Source: Haladaptatus salinisoli (GTDB lineage: Archaea; Halobacteriota; Halobacteria; Halobacteriales; Haladaptataceae). Taken from it: a stretch of 64,000 nucleotides of DNA. A model generated the notes under the pieces. That model saw nothing but the letters and a program-made list of their open reading frames with translations. It ran no database searches and was not told the DNA's origin. The stretch spans positions 2,034,823-2,098,822 of the forward strand of contig NZ_CP085327.1 in assembly GCF_020614375.1 (NCBI RefSeq), read 5' to 3'. A program made the position numbers and the translations under genes. Of this stretch, positions 44,601-54,091 are shown piece by piece; positions within the stretch are counted from its first letter, which is position 1; every line of letters starts with the position of its first letter.

Positions 44601-47012
44601 ATGCGAAGACGCACATTCATGTCCGCGCTCGCAACCGCCACGGCCGCGGGGTCGATCACCGCGACCGTAAGCTCCGACGTGCGGGCCGCCTCGGGCCAGA
44701 TTTCGCCGCTCGAATGCTACTCGACGTCGAGTTTCCTCGACCACGCGTACGGCGAACTGACCGACGGTTCCGTCGTCGCCGTCTGGGCCGAGGGCACCGC
44801 CACGAACGGCGACGGCGACGGAAACGGCGACGCGACGCTCTACGGCGAGAGTACGGCGATTCCGCTCGTCGTCGCCGACTGGAACGTCGTCGCGTTCGGT
44901 TCGACGCTCGTCGAGGACGGTTCCAACTGGCAGCGGGGCAACGAGGAGTTCGTCCTCAACGTCTGGGACGACGAACTCGGCGGCTCCGGCACCGTCCTCT
45001 GGGACGAGGGCCACGGCCAGTACTACACCCTCTCCAAGTTCTCGAACTTCGAGAGCTACGCCGAGGACAACGGCTACACCGTCGCGGCGACGACCGACCT
45101 CTCGAACGACCTCGGTTCGGCGGACGCGGCGGTCGTCACCTCGCCGTCCACCGCCTTCACTACCAAAGAACTGAGCGCCCTCGGCGACTTCGTCGCCGGC
45201 GGCGGTTCCCTGTTCCTCCACGGCCAGTCCGACTACGGCGACTACGACGAGACGGCCAACCTGAACGACGTCGCGGGGTATCTCGAACTCGCGTTTCGAT
45301 TCAACGACGACGAGGTGCTCGACGCGTCGAACAACGGCGGTGCCGACTACAAGCCGGTGACCGACCGCTTCAACACCTCGTTCGACTACTTCGGCGACCG
45401 CGCCGGTCTGGGTCTCGACAAGAGCGAGACGTACACCGTGGACGTGACCTCGGTCACCGACGGCGACACCGTGGACGTGCAGTTCAGCGACGGTTCGACC
45501 GAGAGCGTCCGCATCCTCGGCATCGACACGCCCGAGAAGTCGTCGAACAGCCAGCACGAGCGCCCCGAGGAGTGGGAGGGTATCGAGTCGATGGACTACC
45601 TCGGGACGTGGGGTTCGAACGCGACCTCCTACGCGCAGGGCGAACTCGGCGGGAAGACGGTCGAACTCTCCTTCGACGAGAACGAACCCGTGCGCGACGC
45701 CTACGGTCGGGTGCTCGGCTACGTCCACTACGACGCGGACGGGGACGGTTCGCGCGACGCGTTCTACAACCGCAACGCGGTGCGGGACGGCTACGCCCGC
45801 GTCTACGGCTCCGGCTTCTCGCACCACGACGACTTCCGGTCGGCGGAGGCGACGGCCCGCGCGAGCGGCACCAACGTCTGGGGCGCGAGCGACCCCGAGA
45901 ACTCCGCGGAGATTCGCAACCGCGCGGTGGACGACCTGTTCTTCCCGACGACGGCGAGCGTCCGCACGTCCGCGGGCGCGGTCGCCGACTCCCGCGTCCC
46001 GGTGTACGCCGAGAGCACGGCCGCGCAGAGCGGCGGTTACGCCTACGGCGGCGACATCCCGCTCGTGGCGGTGGACGAATCGGCGAACGTGGCGATGGTC
46101 GGGAGCCCCCTCATCGACGAAGCCTACGAGAAGGCCGAGGGCTTCGCGGTCGACACGTCGGGGTACGAGAACTTCGTCTTCCTGACGAACCTCGTCGACT
46201 ACCTCGCCGACACGACGGGCGACGTGCTCATCGACGGCGGCCACGGCCAGTTCGACGCGGGGTACGCGCTCTCGAACGAGGACGCCGCCTACTACCAGCG
46301 GTTCCTCGAAGGCGTCGGAATCGGCTTCGAGCAGTCGAACGACCTCGACACCTTCGACCTCTCGGGGTGGCGGGCCGTCGTCGTCACGACGCCCGTCTCG
46401 GCGTTCACGCAGGCGGAGATCGACGCCCTCAACGGCTTCGTCGCGGACGGCGGTGCGGTCGTCCTCGTCGGCGCGGGCACCGCCCCGTCGAGCGCCCGCG
46501 CGAACCTGAACGACCTCGCGTCCGCGCTCGGCACCGACCTGCGACTCAACGGCGACCAGGTGACCGACGGCACGAACAACGTCGACGGTGACTCGGCGAT
46601 TCCGACGACGACGGTCTTCGACGCGTCCTTCCCGCTGTTCGACGCCTACGCCGGTTCGGGCGGCGGTGGCGGCGGCAGCGGCGAACTCTCCGTCGTCCGG
46701 ATTCACGCGGACGCGTCGGGCGACGACACGAACAACCTGAACGACGAGTACGTCGTCTTCGAGAACACCGGCGGCTCCAACCTCGATTTGACCGGCTGGT
46801 ACGTGGAGGACGAAGTCCAGAAGCGGTACGACTTCCCCGGCGGTTTCACCCTCGCGGCGGGCGCGCGGGTGACGCTCCGCTCCGGAACCGGCACGGACAC
46901 CCAGACCGACCTCTACTGGGGCCGAACCGGTTCGGCGGTGTGGAACAACGGCGGCGACACCGTCTACGTCTACGACGACTCCGGCAGCCTGCACACCAGC
47001 AAGTCGTACTGA
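44601..47012 (+). CDS. Secreted nuclease with duplicated DUF4350-like and lamin-tail domains
   Basis: An 803-residue Tat-exported protein (MRRRTFMSALATATAAG; cleavage near ASG). The order is: an OB-like start (TSSFLDHAYGELTDGSVVAV), a first DUF4350/GATase-like unit (VLWDEGHGQYY to about residue 270), a thermonuclease domain (about 275-440: VTDGDTVDVQF, RILGIDTPE, VRDAYGRVLGYV), a second OB/DUF4350 pair with the near-repeat VLIDGGHGQFDAG, a poly-Gly linker and a C-terminal lamin-tail domain (LDLTGWYVED). The thermonuclease Arg and Asp residues appear present. It probably digests extracellular DNA. Confidence 0.88.
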   Translation: MRRRTFMSALATATAAGSITATVSSDVRAASGQISPLECYSTSSFLDHAYGELTDGSVVAVWAEGTATNGDGDGNGDATLYGESTAIPLVVADWNVVAFGSTLVEDGSNWQRGNEEFVLNVWDDELGGSGTVLWDEGHGQYYTLSKFSNFESYAEDNGYTVAATTDLSNDLGSADAAVVTSPSTAFTTKELSALGDFVAGGGSLFLHGQSDYGDYDETANLNDVAGYLELAFRFNDDEVLDASNNGGADYKPVTDRFNTSFDYFGDRAGLGLDKSETYTVDVTSVTDGDTVDVQFSDGSTESVRILGIDTPEKSSNSQHERPEEWEGIESMDYLGTWGSNATSYAQGELGGKTVELSFDENEPVRDAYGRVLGYVHYDADGDGSRDAFYNRNAVRDGYARVYGSGFSHHDDFRSAEATARASGTNVWGASDPENSAEIRNRAVDDLFFPTTASVRTSAGAVADSRVPVYAESTAAQSGGYAYGGDIPLVAVDESANVAMVGSPLIDEAYEKAEGFAVDTSGYENFVFLTNLVDYLADTTGDVLIDGGHGQFDAGYALSNEDAAYYQRFLEGVGIGFEQSNDLDTFDLSGWRAVVVTTPVSAFTQAEIDALNGFVADGGAVVLVGAGTAPSSARANLNDLASALGTDLRLNGDQVTDGTNNVDGDSAIPTTTVFDASFPLFDAYAGSGGGGGGSGELSVVRIHADASGDDTNNLNDEYVVFENTGGSNLDLTGWYVEDEVQKRYDFPGGFTLAAGARVTLRSGTGTDTQTDLYWGRTGSAVWNNGGDTVYVYDDSGSLHTSKSY

Positions 47013-47262
47013 GCCGCACCAATACACACGTTCGGTTTCGCTCTTTTCCGGCGGTTCAGGACGGTCCGGAGATGAGTCTCCGATTAGGGAGTTCTTCGTG
47101 ACGACGTTCGCGCTGCCTCTCGTTCACGTTCGTTCGCGGAAACCCCGCTGGGCGCTTTGCCTCGTTCACCGGTGTGGACGTCCGGCGGCTGGTCGGCCAA
47201 ATCGACTCCGCACCTCGCAATCGCCCGAACGTTCTTTCTTCCGCCCGTTCCAACCGTCTCGT

Positions 47263-47466
47263 ATGGCCTCCGAAGAGTGCGACGGCTGCGGGGCGTCGGT
47301 ACCCATCGCGGGCGGCATCGCCGACCTCTGGAACGCGAACCGGAAGTCGTCCGGCGGGATGACGCTGGAGTTCGAGGACGGGAGCGAACACTTCCTCTGT
47401 TACGCCTGCATCGAGCGGTTGCCGGACTACCCGACCGAGGAGGACGTGGCCGAACTGGCCGAGTAG
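47263..47466 (+). CDS. Small double-CxxC zinc protein
   Basis: A 67-residue protein starting MASEECDGCGASVPI. CDGC near the N-terminus and CYAC near residue 47 should bind one zinc. The central part contains ADLWNANRKSSGGMTLEF. It looks like a haloarchaeal conserved small zinc-finger family of unknown function. It is preceded by 250 nt without a recognised gene. Confidence 0.7.
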   Translation: MASEECDGCGASVPIAGGIADLWNANRKSSGGMTLEFEDGSEHFLCYACIERLPDYPTEEDVAELAE

Positions 47467-47583
47467 GACGTCGATTCCTCCGACGCTGGCGGTGCCGCGG
47501 TGCCGAGGGCGGTCGCCCCCGCGTCGAATCGACCGCCCCGCCGGTCGCAATATTGACCCGTTCTCGCGCCCTTACTACCTGTT

Positions 47584-48744
47584 GTGAGGGGGTTTCACTT
47601 CGGGTCGGTGTGGGGGATTCCCGTTCGAATCGACGCCAGCCTGCTGTTGGCGCTCCCCGTCGTGGGATGGTGGATTCAGCGCGGCGTCTCGGTTCGGGTC
47701 TGGATAGACGTTCTCACCGCGATTTCGCCGCACACGCTCGTCTACTCGTCCATCGACACGGGGGTGACGCCGTGGCTCATCGGCACGAGCGTCTTCTTCG
47801 GCTTCGCGGCGAGCCTCTTCGCCCACGAATTGGCGCGCGTGTGGATGGCGAGGCGGTACGGCGTCAACACCCGGTACGTCCTCCTCTGGATTTTCGGCGG
47901 CCTCTCGGAGTTCGAGTACGACCCCGTCTACTTCGAACACGAGACGCCCATCGCGCTCGCCGGAATGGTCGCGAGCGCGCTTCTCACCGGAATTTTCACC
48001 GCCATCCTCTGGTTGCTCCCCGGCACCACCCCGGAGTTCGTGGCGTCGTTCGGTATGCTCGCGATGTTCAACGGCGTGGTCTGGCTCGTCAACCTGTTGC
48101 CCATCTTCCCGTTCGACGGCGCGCTGTTTCTTCGCTCGCTGGTGGTCCGCGTCGCGGACGTGAAAACGGCGACGCGGGTCGCGAGCCTCGTCGGGCAGGC
48201 GCTGGCCATCGGGATAATCTTCTACGCCGCGGTCGTGCTCGGCAACGTCCTCCTGGGTCTGGTCGCCGTCTTCTTCTACTTCTCGTCCGTCTCCGAACAC
48301 CAGTCGGTGTCGAACTGGTCGTTCCTCGACGACATGCCCGTGTCGGCGTTCGTGCGGCGGAAAGCGGAGTGCGTTCCGTCGGGAACGCTGGTGGAGGACT
48401 TCCTCGCCGACGAACGACCGGACCTCGACGAGATAACCGCGTACCCGGTGTGCGACGGCGACGGGACGCCGGTCGGCGTCCTCACGACGACCGCACTCCA
48501 ATCGTGGGAACGGCGAGCGAGACCCTCGAGCACGACGAACGTCGGCAAACTCGCGTCGGAGGACGCCGTCGCCGTTCGACCGGACGAAAACGCGTTCAGG
48601 GTCTACCTGCTACTTCGGGAGGATACGAAGTACGTCCTCGTATCGTACCCGGACGAGATCGGCGTCCTGACCAAACCCGACTTCCTCCACATGCTCGAGA
48701 CCAGACAGGAGATCGCCGGCGTGCGGCCGACGACCTGGCCGTAA
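47584..48744 (+). CDS. Site-2-protease-like membrane protein with altered zinc motif and CBS-like tail
   Basis: A 386-residue membrane protein with a GTG start. About six hydrophobic segments hold the M50 motifs. The first reads HELAR at residues 81-85 instead of HExxH, so the second zinc-binding His is Arg. The second motif, NLLPIFPFDGA, keeps its Asp. The C-terminal 130 residues (MPVSAFVRRKAECVPSG, VLTTTALQSW) resemble paired CBS domains. Active S2P enzymes cut transmembrane regulators. This one may be an inactive relative. Confidence 0.8.
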   Translation: MRGFHFGSVWGIPVRIDASLLLALPVVGWWIQRGVSVRVWIDVLTAISPHTLVYSSIDTGVTPWLIGTSVFFGFAASLFAHELARVWMARRYGVNTRYVLLWIFGGLSEFEYDPVYFEHETPIALAGMVASALLTGIFTAILWLLPGTTPEFVASFGMLAMFNGVVWLVNLLPIFPFDGALFLRSLVVRVADVKTATRVASLVGQALAIGIIFYAAVVLGNVLLGLVAVFFYFSSVSEHQSVSNWSFLDDMPVSAFVRRKAECVPSGTLVEDFLADERPDLDEITAYPVCDGDGTPVGVLTTTALQSWERRARPSSTTNVGKLASEDAVAVRPDENAFRVYLLLREDTKYVLVSYPDEIGVLTKPDFLHMLETRQEIAGVRPTTWP

Positions 48745-48858
48745 CGCCGGTCGCGCCGTCGGGAATCCGTTCCGGCCCCCGGAGCAGTCAAGGCTATGTT
48801 CTTCCGTGTTCTCTTCCCTATCAGGTCGCAAAGACCACAAGTGGGGACGAGGGTTATC

Positions 48859-51156
48859 ATGTTACTCGAAACGGCGAGCGGAGTACTTCCGCCGCTCAAC
48901 GAACATCAGCTACTGTACCTGTTCGTTCAGCTGTTCCTGCTGTTGTTCACCGCTCGCATCCTCGGCGAAGGAGCGAAACGCGCTGGTCTTCCGTCCGTGT
49001 TGGGGGAGTTGCTCGCGGGAATCGTGCTCGGGCCGTCGCTGCTGGGTGCCGTCGCGCCCGGTCTGTTCACCGCGCTCTTTCCGCAGAACGCGGTGCAGTA
49101 CCACCTGATAGAGGTCGTGTCGTGGATCGGCCTCCTCATGTTGCTCGTCGTCACGGGCTTCGAAACCGATCTCGACCTCATCGCCAAAGAGGCCAAGCCG
49201 GCGACGTACACGGCCGGCGCCGGAATCATCATCCCGTTCGCGATGGGATTCGGGTTGGCGTATCTCCTCCCGTCGCAGTTCCTCGCCGCCGATAACCAGC
49301 GACTCGTGTTCAGCCTGTTCATAGCGACTGCGCTCTCCATCTCTGCGATTCCGGTCATCGCGAAGGTGCTGATCGACATGGGAGTCATCGACCGCGACAT
49401 CGGGCAGATAACCATCGCGTCGGGGATGATAAACGACACCGTGGGGTGGATCTTGCTCGCCGTCGTCGCCAGCCTCGCCCGAAGCGGGGGCGGCGAGGCG
49501 TTCGGCACCGCGGGCGAGACCATCGTCCTCTTGGCGCTCTTCCTCGGCGTCGCGTTCCTGCTCGGCGGGAGGGTGATTCGCTGGCTCTTCCGCTGGGTCG
49601 ACACCCACATCGCGGGCGACCTCGCGCTCCCGACCACCGTTATGGTGCTCGCGCTCGGCGTCGGGTCGATCACCCACTACCTCGGCTTGGAGGCCGTTCT
49701 CGGCGCGTTCGTCGTGGGCATCCTCGTCGGTCGAGTCAAGCGGTTCGACCAGGCCGCGCGGCACACGTTCGAGGTCATCGCGCTCGGCATCTTCGCCCCG
49801 ATATTCTTCGCGACGGCCGGACTGCGCGTCGACCTGACGGCGCTGCTCGCCCCGACCGCGTTTCTCGCCGGAGTCGCCGTGCTCGCGGTCGCCATCGCCG
49901 GCAAGTTCGTCGGGTCGTTCGTCGGCGCGAAACTCGCCGGGATGTCGAACTGGGAGGGCATCGCGCTCGGGTCGGGCCTGAACGCGAGGGGGGCGCTGGA
50001 GATAATCGTCGCGACCATCGGGATAAGCGTCGGAATCCTCACCGGCACGATGTACACCATCATCGTCATGGTCGCCATCATCACGTCGTTGATAGCGCCG
50101 CCGCTGCTCCGGTCGTCGCTCGCCCGCGTCGAGATATCCGAGGAGGAGGCGGAACGACTCGCCCGGAAGGAACGGGAAGAACGGAGTTTCCTCGGAAACA
50201 TCGTCAGCGTACTGCTGCCGACCCGCTGTAGCGTCGACGCGCTGTTGGCGGCGCGGCTACTGGGACACGTCGCCCGGAGCCGGGACATGGAGGTGACGTG
50301 CACGTACGTCACGTACGACGAGGAACGCGCGACGAGCGGCGGTTCGCTGACGCGGCGCGTGAAGCGGGCGCTCTCCATCGCTCGGCCGCCCCCGCAACGG
50401 ACGGAGATAGACGGAGGTATCGTCCAATCGACGGCGGAGTCCGACGAACGGGCCGACGCGTGCCTCGAATCGATGGGCGAGCAGTTTTCGCTGCCGTCGA
50501 ACCGGGTGCGCTCGACGGTCCGGAACGTGACTGAGAACGCGAGCGACGCGGTTCTCGGCGAAGCCAACCGGGGCTACGACCTGCTGGTTCTCGGGGCGGG
50601 ACGGGGGCCGCGCGGAACGAGCGGCGCGCTGTTCAGCACCGAAATCGACGACGTGCTCCAGGCGAGTCCCTGTCCGGTGATGGCCGTGAGCGCCAACGGG
50701 CCGAACGTGGAGCGGTCGCTCCGAGACGGCGCGATACGGCGCATACTGCTGCCGACCGTCGGTACCGAGTACAGCCTCCAAGCCGCCGAAATCGCGTTCG
50801 CCATCGCGAGCGAGTGCGACGCGCAGGTCGAAATCCTGTACGTCGTCAATCGATCGCAGGTCGAGGAACCGCTCGTCGGCGAAACCGACCTTCACGAGGC
50901 CATCGAGTTCGGCGAGGACATCGTCGACAGGGAGGCCGAACTCGGACGACAGATGGACGCCGACGTGACCACGAGGGTGTCCATCGGCGACAGGCCGGAG
51001 CGGAGCGTCGTCGAGCGGGCGATGGTGGAGGAGACCGACCTCATCGTCCTCGGCACCGAAACCCGTCCGGTGTCCCGGCGCGCCTTCCTCGGCCACCGAA
51101 CCGAACACATCCTACGAAACGCCCCGTGTTCGGTCGCGGTCGTCAGTTCCACCTGA
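48859..51156 (+). CDS. CPA2-type cation/proton antiporter with Usp-like C-terminal domains
   Basis: A 765-residue protein. The N-terminal 420 residues form about 12 helices of a CPA2 exchanger (LGELLAGIVLGPSLLG, ASGMINDTVGWILLAV, LNARGALEIIVATIG). The C-terminal half carries two universal-stress-protein-like segments, a degenerate one at about 450-610 and a clearer one at about 620-765 ending DLIVLGTETRPVSRRAFLGHRTEHIL. Usp domains often bind nucleotides and could gate transport. Cation is probably Na+ or K+. The start MLLETASGVLPPL was preferred to an ATG 21 codons upstream. Confidence 0.88.
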   Translation: MLLETASGVLPPLNEHQLLYLFVQLFLLLFTARILGEGAKRAGLPSVLGELLAGIVLGPSLLGAVAPGLFTALFPQNAVQYHLIEVVSWIGLLMLLVVTGFETDLDLIAKEAKPATYTAGAGIIIPFAMGFGLAYLLPSQFLAADNQRLVFSLFIATALSISAIPVIAKVLIDMGVIDRDIGQITIASGMINDTVGWILLAVVASLARSGGGEAFGTAGETIVLLALFLGVAFLLGGRVIRWLFRWVDTHIAGDLALPTTVMVLALGVGSITHYLGLEAVLGAFVVGILVGRVKRFDQAARHTFEVIALGIFAPIFFATAGLRVDLTALLAPTAFLAGVAVLAVAIAGKFVGSFVGAKLAGMSNWEGIALGSGLNARGALEIIVATIGISVGILTGTMYTIIVMVAIITSLIAPPLLRSSLARVEISEEEAERLARKEREERSFLGNIVSVLLPTRCSVDALLAARLLGHVARSRDMEVTCTYVTYDEERATSGGSLTRRVKRALSIARPPPQRTEIDGGIVQSTAESDERADACLESMGEQFSLPSNRVRSTVRNVTENASDAVLGEANRGYDLLVLGAGRGPRGTSGALFSTEIDDVLQASPCPVMAVSANGPNVERSLRDGAIRRILLPTVGTEYSLQAAEIAFAIASECDAQVEILYVVNRSQVEEPLVGETDLHEAIEFGEDIVDREAELGRQMDADVTTRVSIGDRPERSVVERAMVEETDLIVLGTETRPVSRRAFLGHRTEHILRNAPCSVAVVSST

Positions 51157-51210
51157 CCCCCGTCTCCCGAATCGGCAGGTTTTACGCCCCTCCTCGCCGT
51201 TGGGCTAACA

Positions 51211-52956
51211 GTGAACCCCGAGCGGATTATAGACGAGTTCCCCGCGCCCTCCTTTCGCGGCAACCAGCGAGACGCCCTCGACGACGTTCGAAACGCCTTC
51301 GAGGGCGGTAACGACGTGGTGCTGGTGCGCGCGCCGACGGGGAGCGGCAAGTCCCTCCTTGCGCGCTCCATCGCGGGGTGCGCCCGCCGCGCGGACGAGG
51401 CCGCGCCGAGCGACGCGACGGGGGCGTACTACACGACGCCGCAGGTGTCCCAACTGGACGACGTGGCGAGCGATAATTTGCTCGACGACCTGAAGATAAT
51501 CCGCGGCAAGCGAAACTACTCCTGCATCCTGCCGGGCGAGCGCGACACCCCCGTCGATAGAGCGCCCTGCGCCCGGGAGAAGGGGTACGACTGCTCGGTG
51601 AAACACCGCTGTCCGTACTTCTCCGACCGCGCCATCGCCAGCAACCGCGAAATCGCGGCGATGACGCTCGCCTACTTCATGCGCACCGCCGGGTCGGAGG
51701 TGTTCCGCAAGCGCGACGTGGTGGTCGTCGACGAGGCTCACGGCCTCGCGGAGTGGGCGGAGATGTACGCGACCATCGACCTGAACCCCCGCACGGTGCC
51801 CATCTGGGACGACCTGAAGGTTCCCGAGGTGACCGGCCTCAACAGGGCGGTGGAGTACGCCGAGCGCCTCGCGGGAACCTGCAAGCGCCGGAAGGACGAC
51901 CTCGTCGCCAAGCCTGAACTCACCGCCCCGGAGGCGGCCCGGCGCGACCGATTCCAGGAACTCGTCTCCGAGTTGGACTGGTTCGTGGAGGACTACCGCA
52001 ACCCCGACAGCGCGACGGAGTGGGTGGTCGACCAACCCGACGGGGAGGGCGGCCCCGTCACCATCAAGCCGATGAACCCCGAGCGCTACCTCTCGCACAC
52101 CGTCTGGGAGCGCGGGAACAAGTTCGCGCTCCTCTCCGCCACCATCCTGAACAAGGACGCGTTCTGCCGGCAGGTCGGCCTCGACCCCGCCCGCGTCGCG
52201 CTCGTGGACGTGGGCCACACCTTCCCCGTCGAGAATCGCCCGCTGTACGACGTGACGCAGGGAAAGATGACCTACGAGCGCCGGGAGGAGACCCTGCCGA
52301 AAATCGCGCGAACCGTCGTCCGCGTCATGCAGGCCCACCCGAACGAGAAGGGTATCGTCCACGCTCACTCCTATCACATCCAGCGGAAACTCGCCGAGAA
52401 ACTCCGCGAGTTCGGCGTCGGCGACCGCGTCCGCGCCCACGAACGCGACTCCCGCGACGCCGACCTCGAAGCGTGGAAGGCGACCGACGACTCGGACGTG
52501 TTCCTCTCCGTGAAGATGGAGGAAGCCCTCGATCTGAAAGGCGACCTCGCGCGCTGGCAGGTGCTCTGCAAGGCTCCGTTCCTGAACACCGGCGACTCGC
52601 GGGTCGCCCACCGACTCGAAGACGGCCAGTGGGCGTGGTACTACCGGGCCGCGCTCCGCACCGTCATCCAGGCCTGCGGGCGCGTCGTTCGGTCGCCCGA
52701 CGACTACGGCGCGACCTACCTCGCCGACTCCAGTCTCCTCCAGTTGTTCGACCGCGCGCGCACCGACATGCCCGACTGGTTCGCGGAACAGGTGGACCGG
52801 ATGTCGCACCCCGACCTGCCGGAGTTCGACCCCGGCGGCGCGGGCGGCGACGGGAGCGGGGCCGGCGGCGCCGGTCGGAGGACGGAGGGCGAGTCGCGGA
52901 CGCGACGCTCGCGCGACCGGAAGAGCCCGATGGCGGACGTGTGGGACACCGAGTAG
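51211..52956 (+). CDS. Second XPD/DinG-like Fe-S helicase
   Basis: A 581-residue helicase with a GTG start. Walker A is RAPTGSGKSLLA at about residue 46 and the DEAH box is VVVDEAHGLAEW. Four cysteines between them (SCILPGE, APCAREKGYDC, RCPYFSD) fit the XPD-type 4Fe-4S cluster. Late motifs are ALLSATILNKDAF and QACGRVVRSPDDYG. The tail is Gly- and Arg-rich. It is shorter than the paralogue at 26984-29164 and probably has a distinct repair role. Confidence 0.9.
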   Translation: MNPERIIDEFPAPSFRGNQRDALDDVRNAFEGGNDVVLVRAPTGSGKSLLARSIAGCARRADEAAPSDATGAYYTTPQVSQLDDVASDNLLDDLKIIRGKRNYSCILPGERDTPVDRAPCAREKGYDCSVKHRCPYFSDRAIASNREIAAMTLAYFMRTAGSEVFRKRDVVVVDEAHGLAEWAEMYATIDLNPRTVPIWDDLKVPEVTGLNRAVEYAERLAGTCKRRKDDLVAKPELTAPEAARRDRFQELVSELDWFVEDYRNPDSATEWVVDQPDGEGGPVTIKPMNPERYLSHTVWERGNKFALLSATILNKDAFCRQVGLDPARVALVDVGHTFPVENRPLYDVTQGKMTYERREETLPKIARTVVRVMQAHPNEKGIVHAHSYHIQRKLAEKLREFGVGDRVRAHERDSRDADLEAWKATDDSDVFLSVKMEEALDLKGDLARWQVLCKAPFLNTGDSRVAHRLEDGQWAWYYRAALRTVIQACGRVVRSPDDYGATYLADSSLLQLFDRARTDMPDWFAEQVDRMSHPDLPEFDPGGAGGDGSGAGGAGRRTEGESRTRRSRDRKSPMADVWDTE

Positions 52957-52966
52957 CGAACGCCGG

Positions 52967-53056
52967 TCAGAACAGGGTGACGGTGTAGGCGACCGCCGAA
53001 CTCAGCATCAGCAGGACGAAAAACAGCGATATCAGCTTCTGTCGGAGGTTTTCCAT
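52967..53056 (-). CDS. 29-residue single-helix membrane peptide
   Basis: ATG at 53056 begins MENLRQKLISLFF, followed by one hydrophobic helix to residue 29 and a TGA at 52967. A minus-strand TTTATT box at 53081-53086 is centred about 27 nt ahead of the ATG, exactly as for leaderless genes here, which supports that it is real. It is convergent with the helicase gene. Function is unknown. Small membrane proteins of this sort are often missed. Confidence 0.6.
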   Translation of the reverse strand: MENLRQKLISLFFVLLMLSSAVAYTVTLF

Positions 53057-53092
53057 ACGAAAGACGATAGTTCGAGGGGAATAAATCTTCGG

Positions 53093-54091
53093 TCACTCGA
53101 CCCGCGCGTCCACGACGACGTGCCAGACGCCCTCGCTGTGGCTCTTGACCCGCCTGCGGTCGAGCACCTCGATTTCGCGCCCGCGCTCGCCGGCCGCCTC
53201 CCGGATTCGCTCGACGGGTCGCTCCCAGAGTCGATTCTCGGGGGTCGTCTCGTGCGCGTGGAGGACGCCGCCGGGTTCCAGCGCCGCCAGCGCGGTGTCG
53301 AGGTACTCGTGGGCCTCGTAGTATCCCATGACGACGCGCTCGGCGCTCGCGTCCACGTCCCGGCAGTCGGCCCGATAGGCGTCGATTCTGCCGGTCACGT
53401 CGTTCAACACGGCGTTTTCGAGGAGGAACTGGAAGGCGGTCGGGTTGCGCTCCACCGCCGTCACCCGCGCTCCGGCGCGAGCCATCGGAAGCGCGAAGTA
53501 GCCGACTCCGGCGAACATGTCGAACACGCGCTCGTCGGGTTCGACCACCTCGCCCATCCGGACGCGTTCGCGCTGGTTGCCCGGAGCGAACATCACTTCC
53601 CGCAGGTCGAGGGCGTACTTCGTCCCGTGCTCGGTGTGGACGGTCTCGGTGTCGCCCGACCCCGCGACGACCGTCACCTCCGGTTCGCGGTGTTCGCCCG
53701 AGATGCCGCCGCGCGCGAGCACCGTGTCGGCCTCCCCGTGCAGTTCGAGGAGCGCCTCGCCGACCTCCTCTCTCCGGGGGCAGTCGCCGAACCGCACGAG
53801 CACGACGCTTCCGACGACGGCCCACGAGTTCGGCGCGCGAGCGAGTTCGTCGTCCGACCACCCCCGCGCTCGGAGGCGGGATTCCAAATCGGGGAGACGG
53901 CGCTCTGCGGTCGCCTGCTCGACGACGTCGAGAACCGGCGTGGTCTCCGGCGCCCGTGTCACGGGTAGTTCGACCGTCTCGTCGTCGTGCTCGCGCACCT
54001 TTCGGGAGTCGTCGTAGACGCCTTCCGACGCGAGGTCGTCGATGGCGTCCTCGGCGCGCGATTTCTCGACCAGCGCGGCGAGATTACGCAT
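53093..54091 (-). CDS. taw2: tRNA wyosine synthesis enzyme Taw2
   Basis: A 332-residue protein of the Trm5/TYW2 group. The SAM motif is VFDMFAGVGYFALPMA. VVMGYYEAHEYLDTAL and LHAHETTPENRLWERP, followed by EGVWHVVVDARVE, match the TYW2-type 3-amino-3-carboxypropyltransferase rather than Trm5, which has an NLP-type motif at this point. It should modify the wyosine base next to the tRNA-Phe anticodon. Its start overlaps the end of the nmd3-like gene by 8 nt. Confidence 0.82.
   Translation of the reverse strand: MRNLAALVEKSRAEDAIDDLASEGVYDDSRKVREHDDETVELPVTRAPETTPVLDVVEQATAERRLPDLESRLRARGWSDDELARAPNSWAVVGSVVLVRFGDCPRREEVGEALLELHGEADTVLARGGISGEHREPEVTVVAGSGDTETVHTEHGTKYALDLREVMFAPGNQRERVRMGEVVEPDERVFDMFAGVGYFALPMARAGARVTAVERNPTAFQFLLENAVLNDVTGRIDAYRADCRDVDASAERVVMGYYEAHEYLDTALAALEPGGVLHAHETTPENRLWERPVERIREAAGERGREIEVLDRRRVKSHSEGVWHVVVDARVE

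Noticed and set aside
44571-47027. 818-codon open reading on the minus strand
   Set aside because: It is antisense to the well-supported secreted nuclease and has Val/Arg-rich shadow composition without recognisable motifs.
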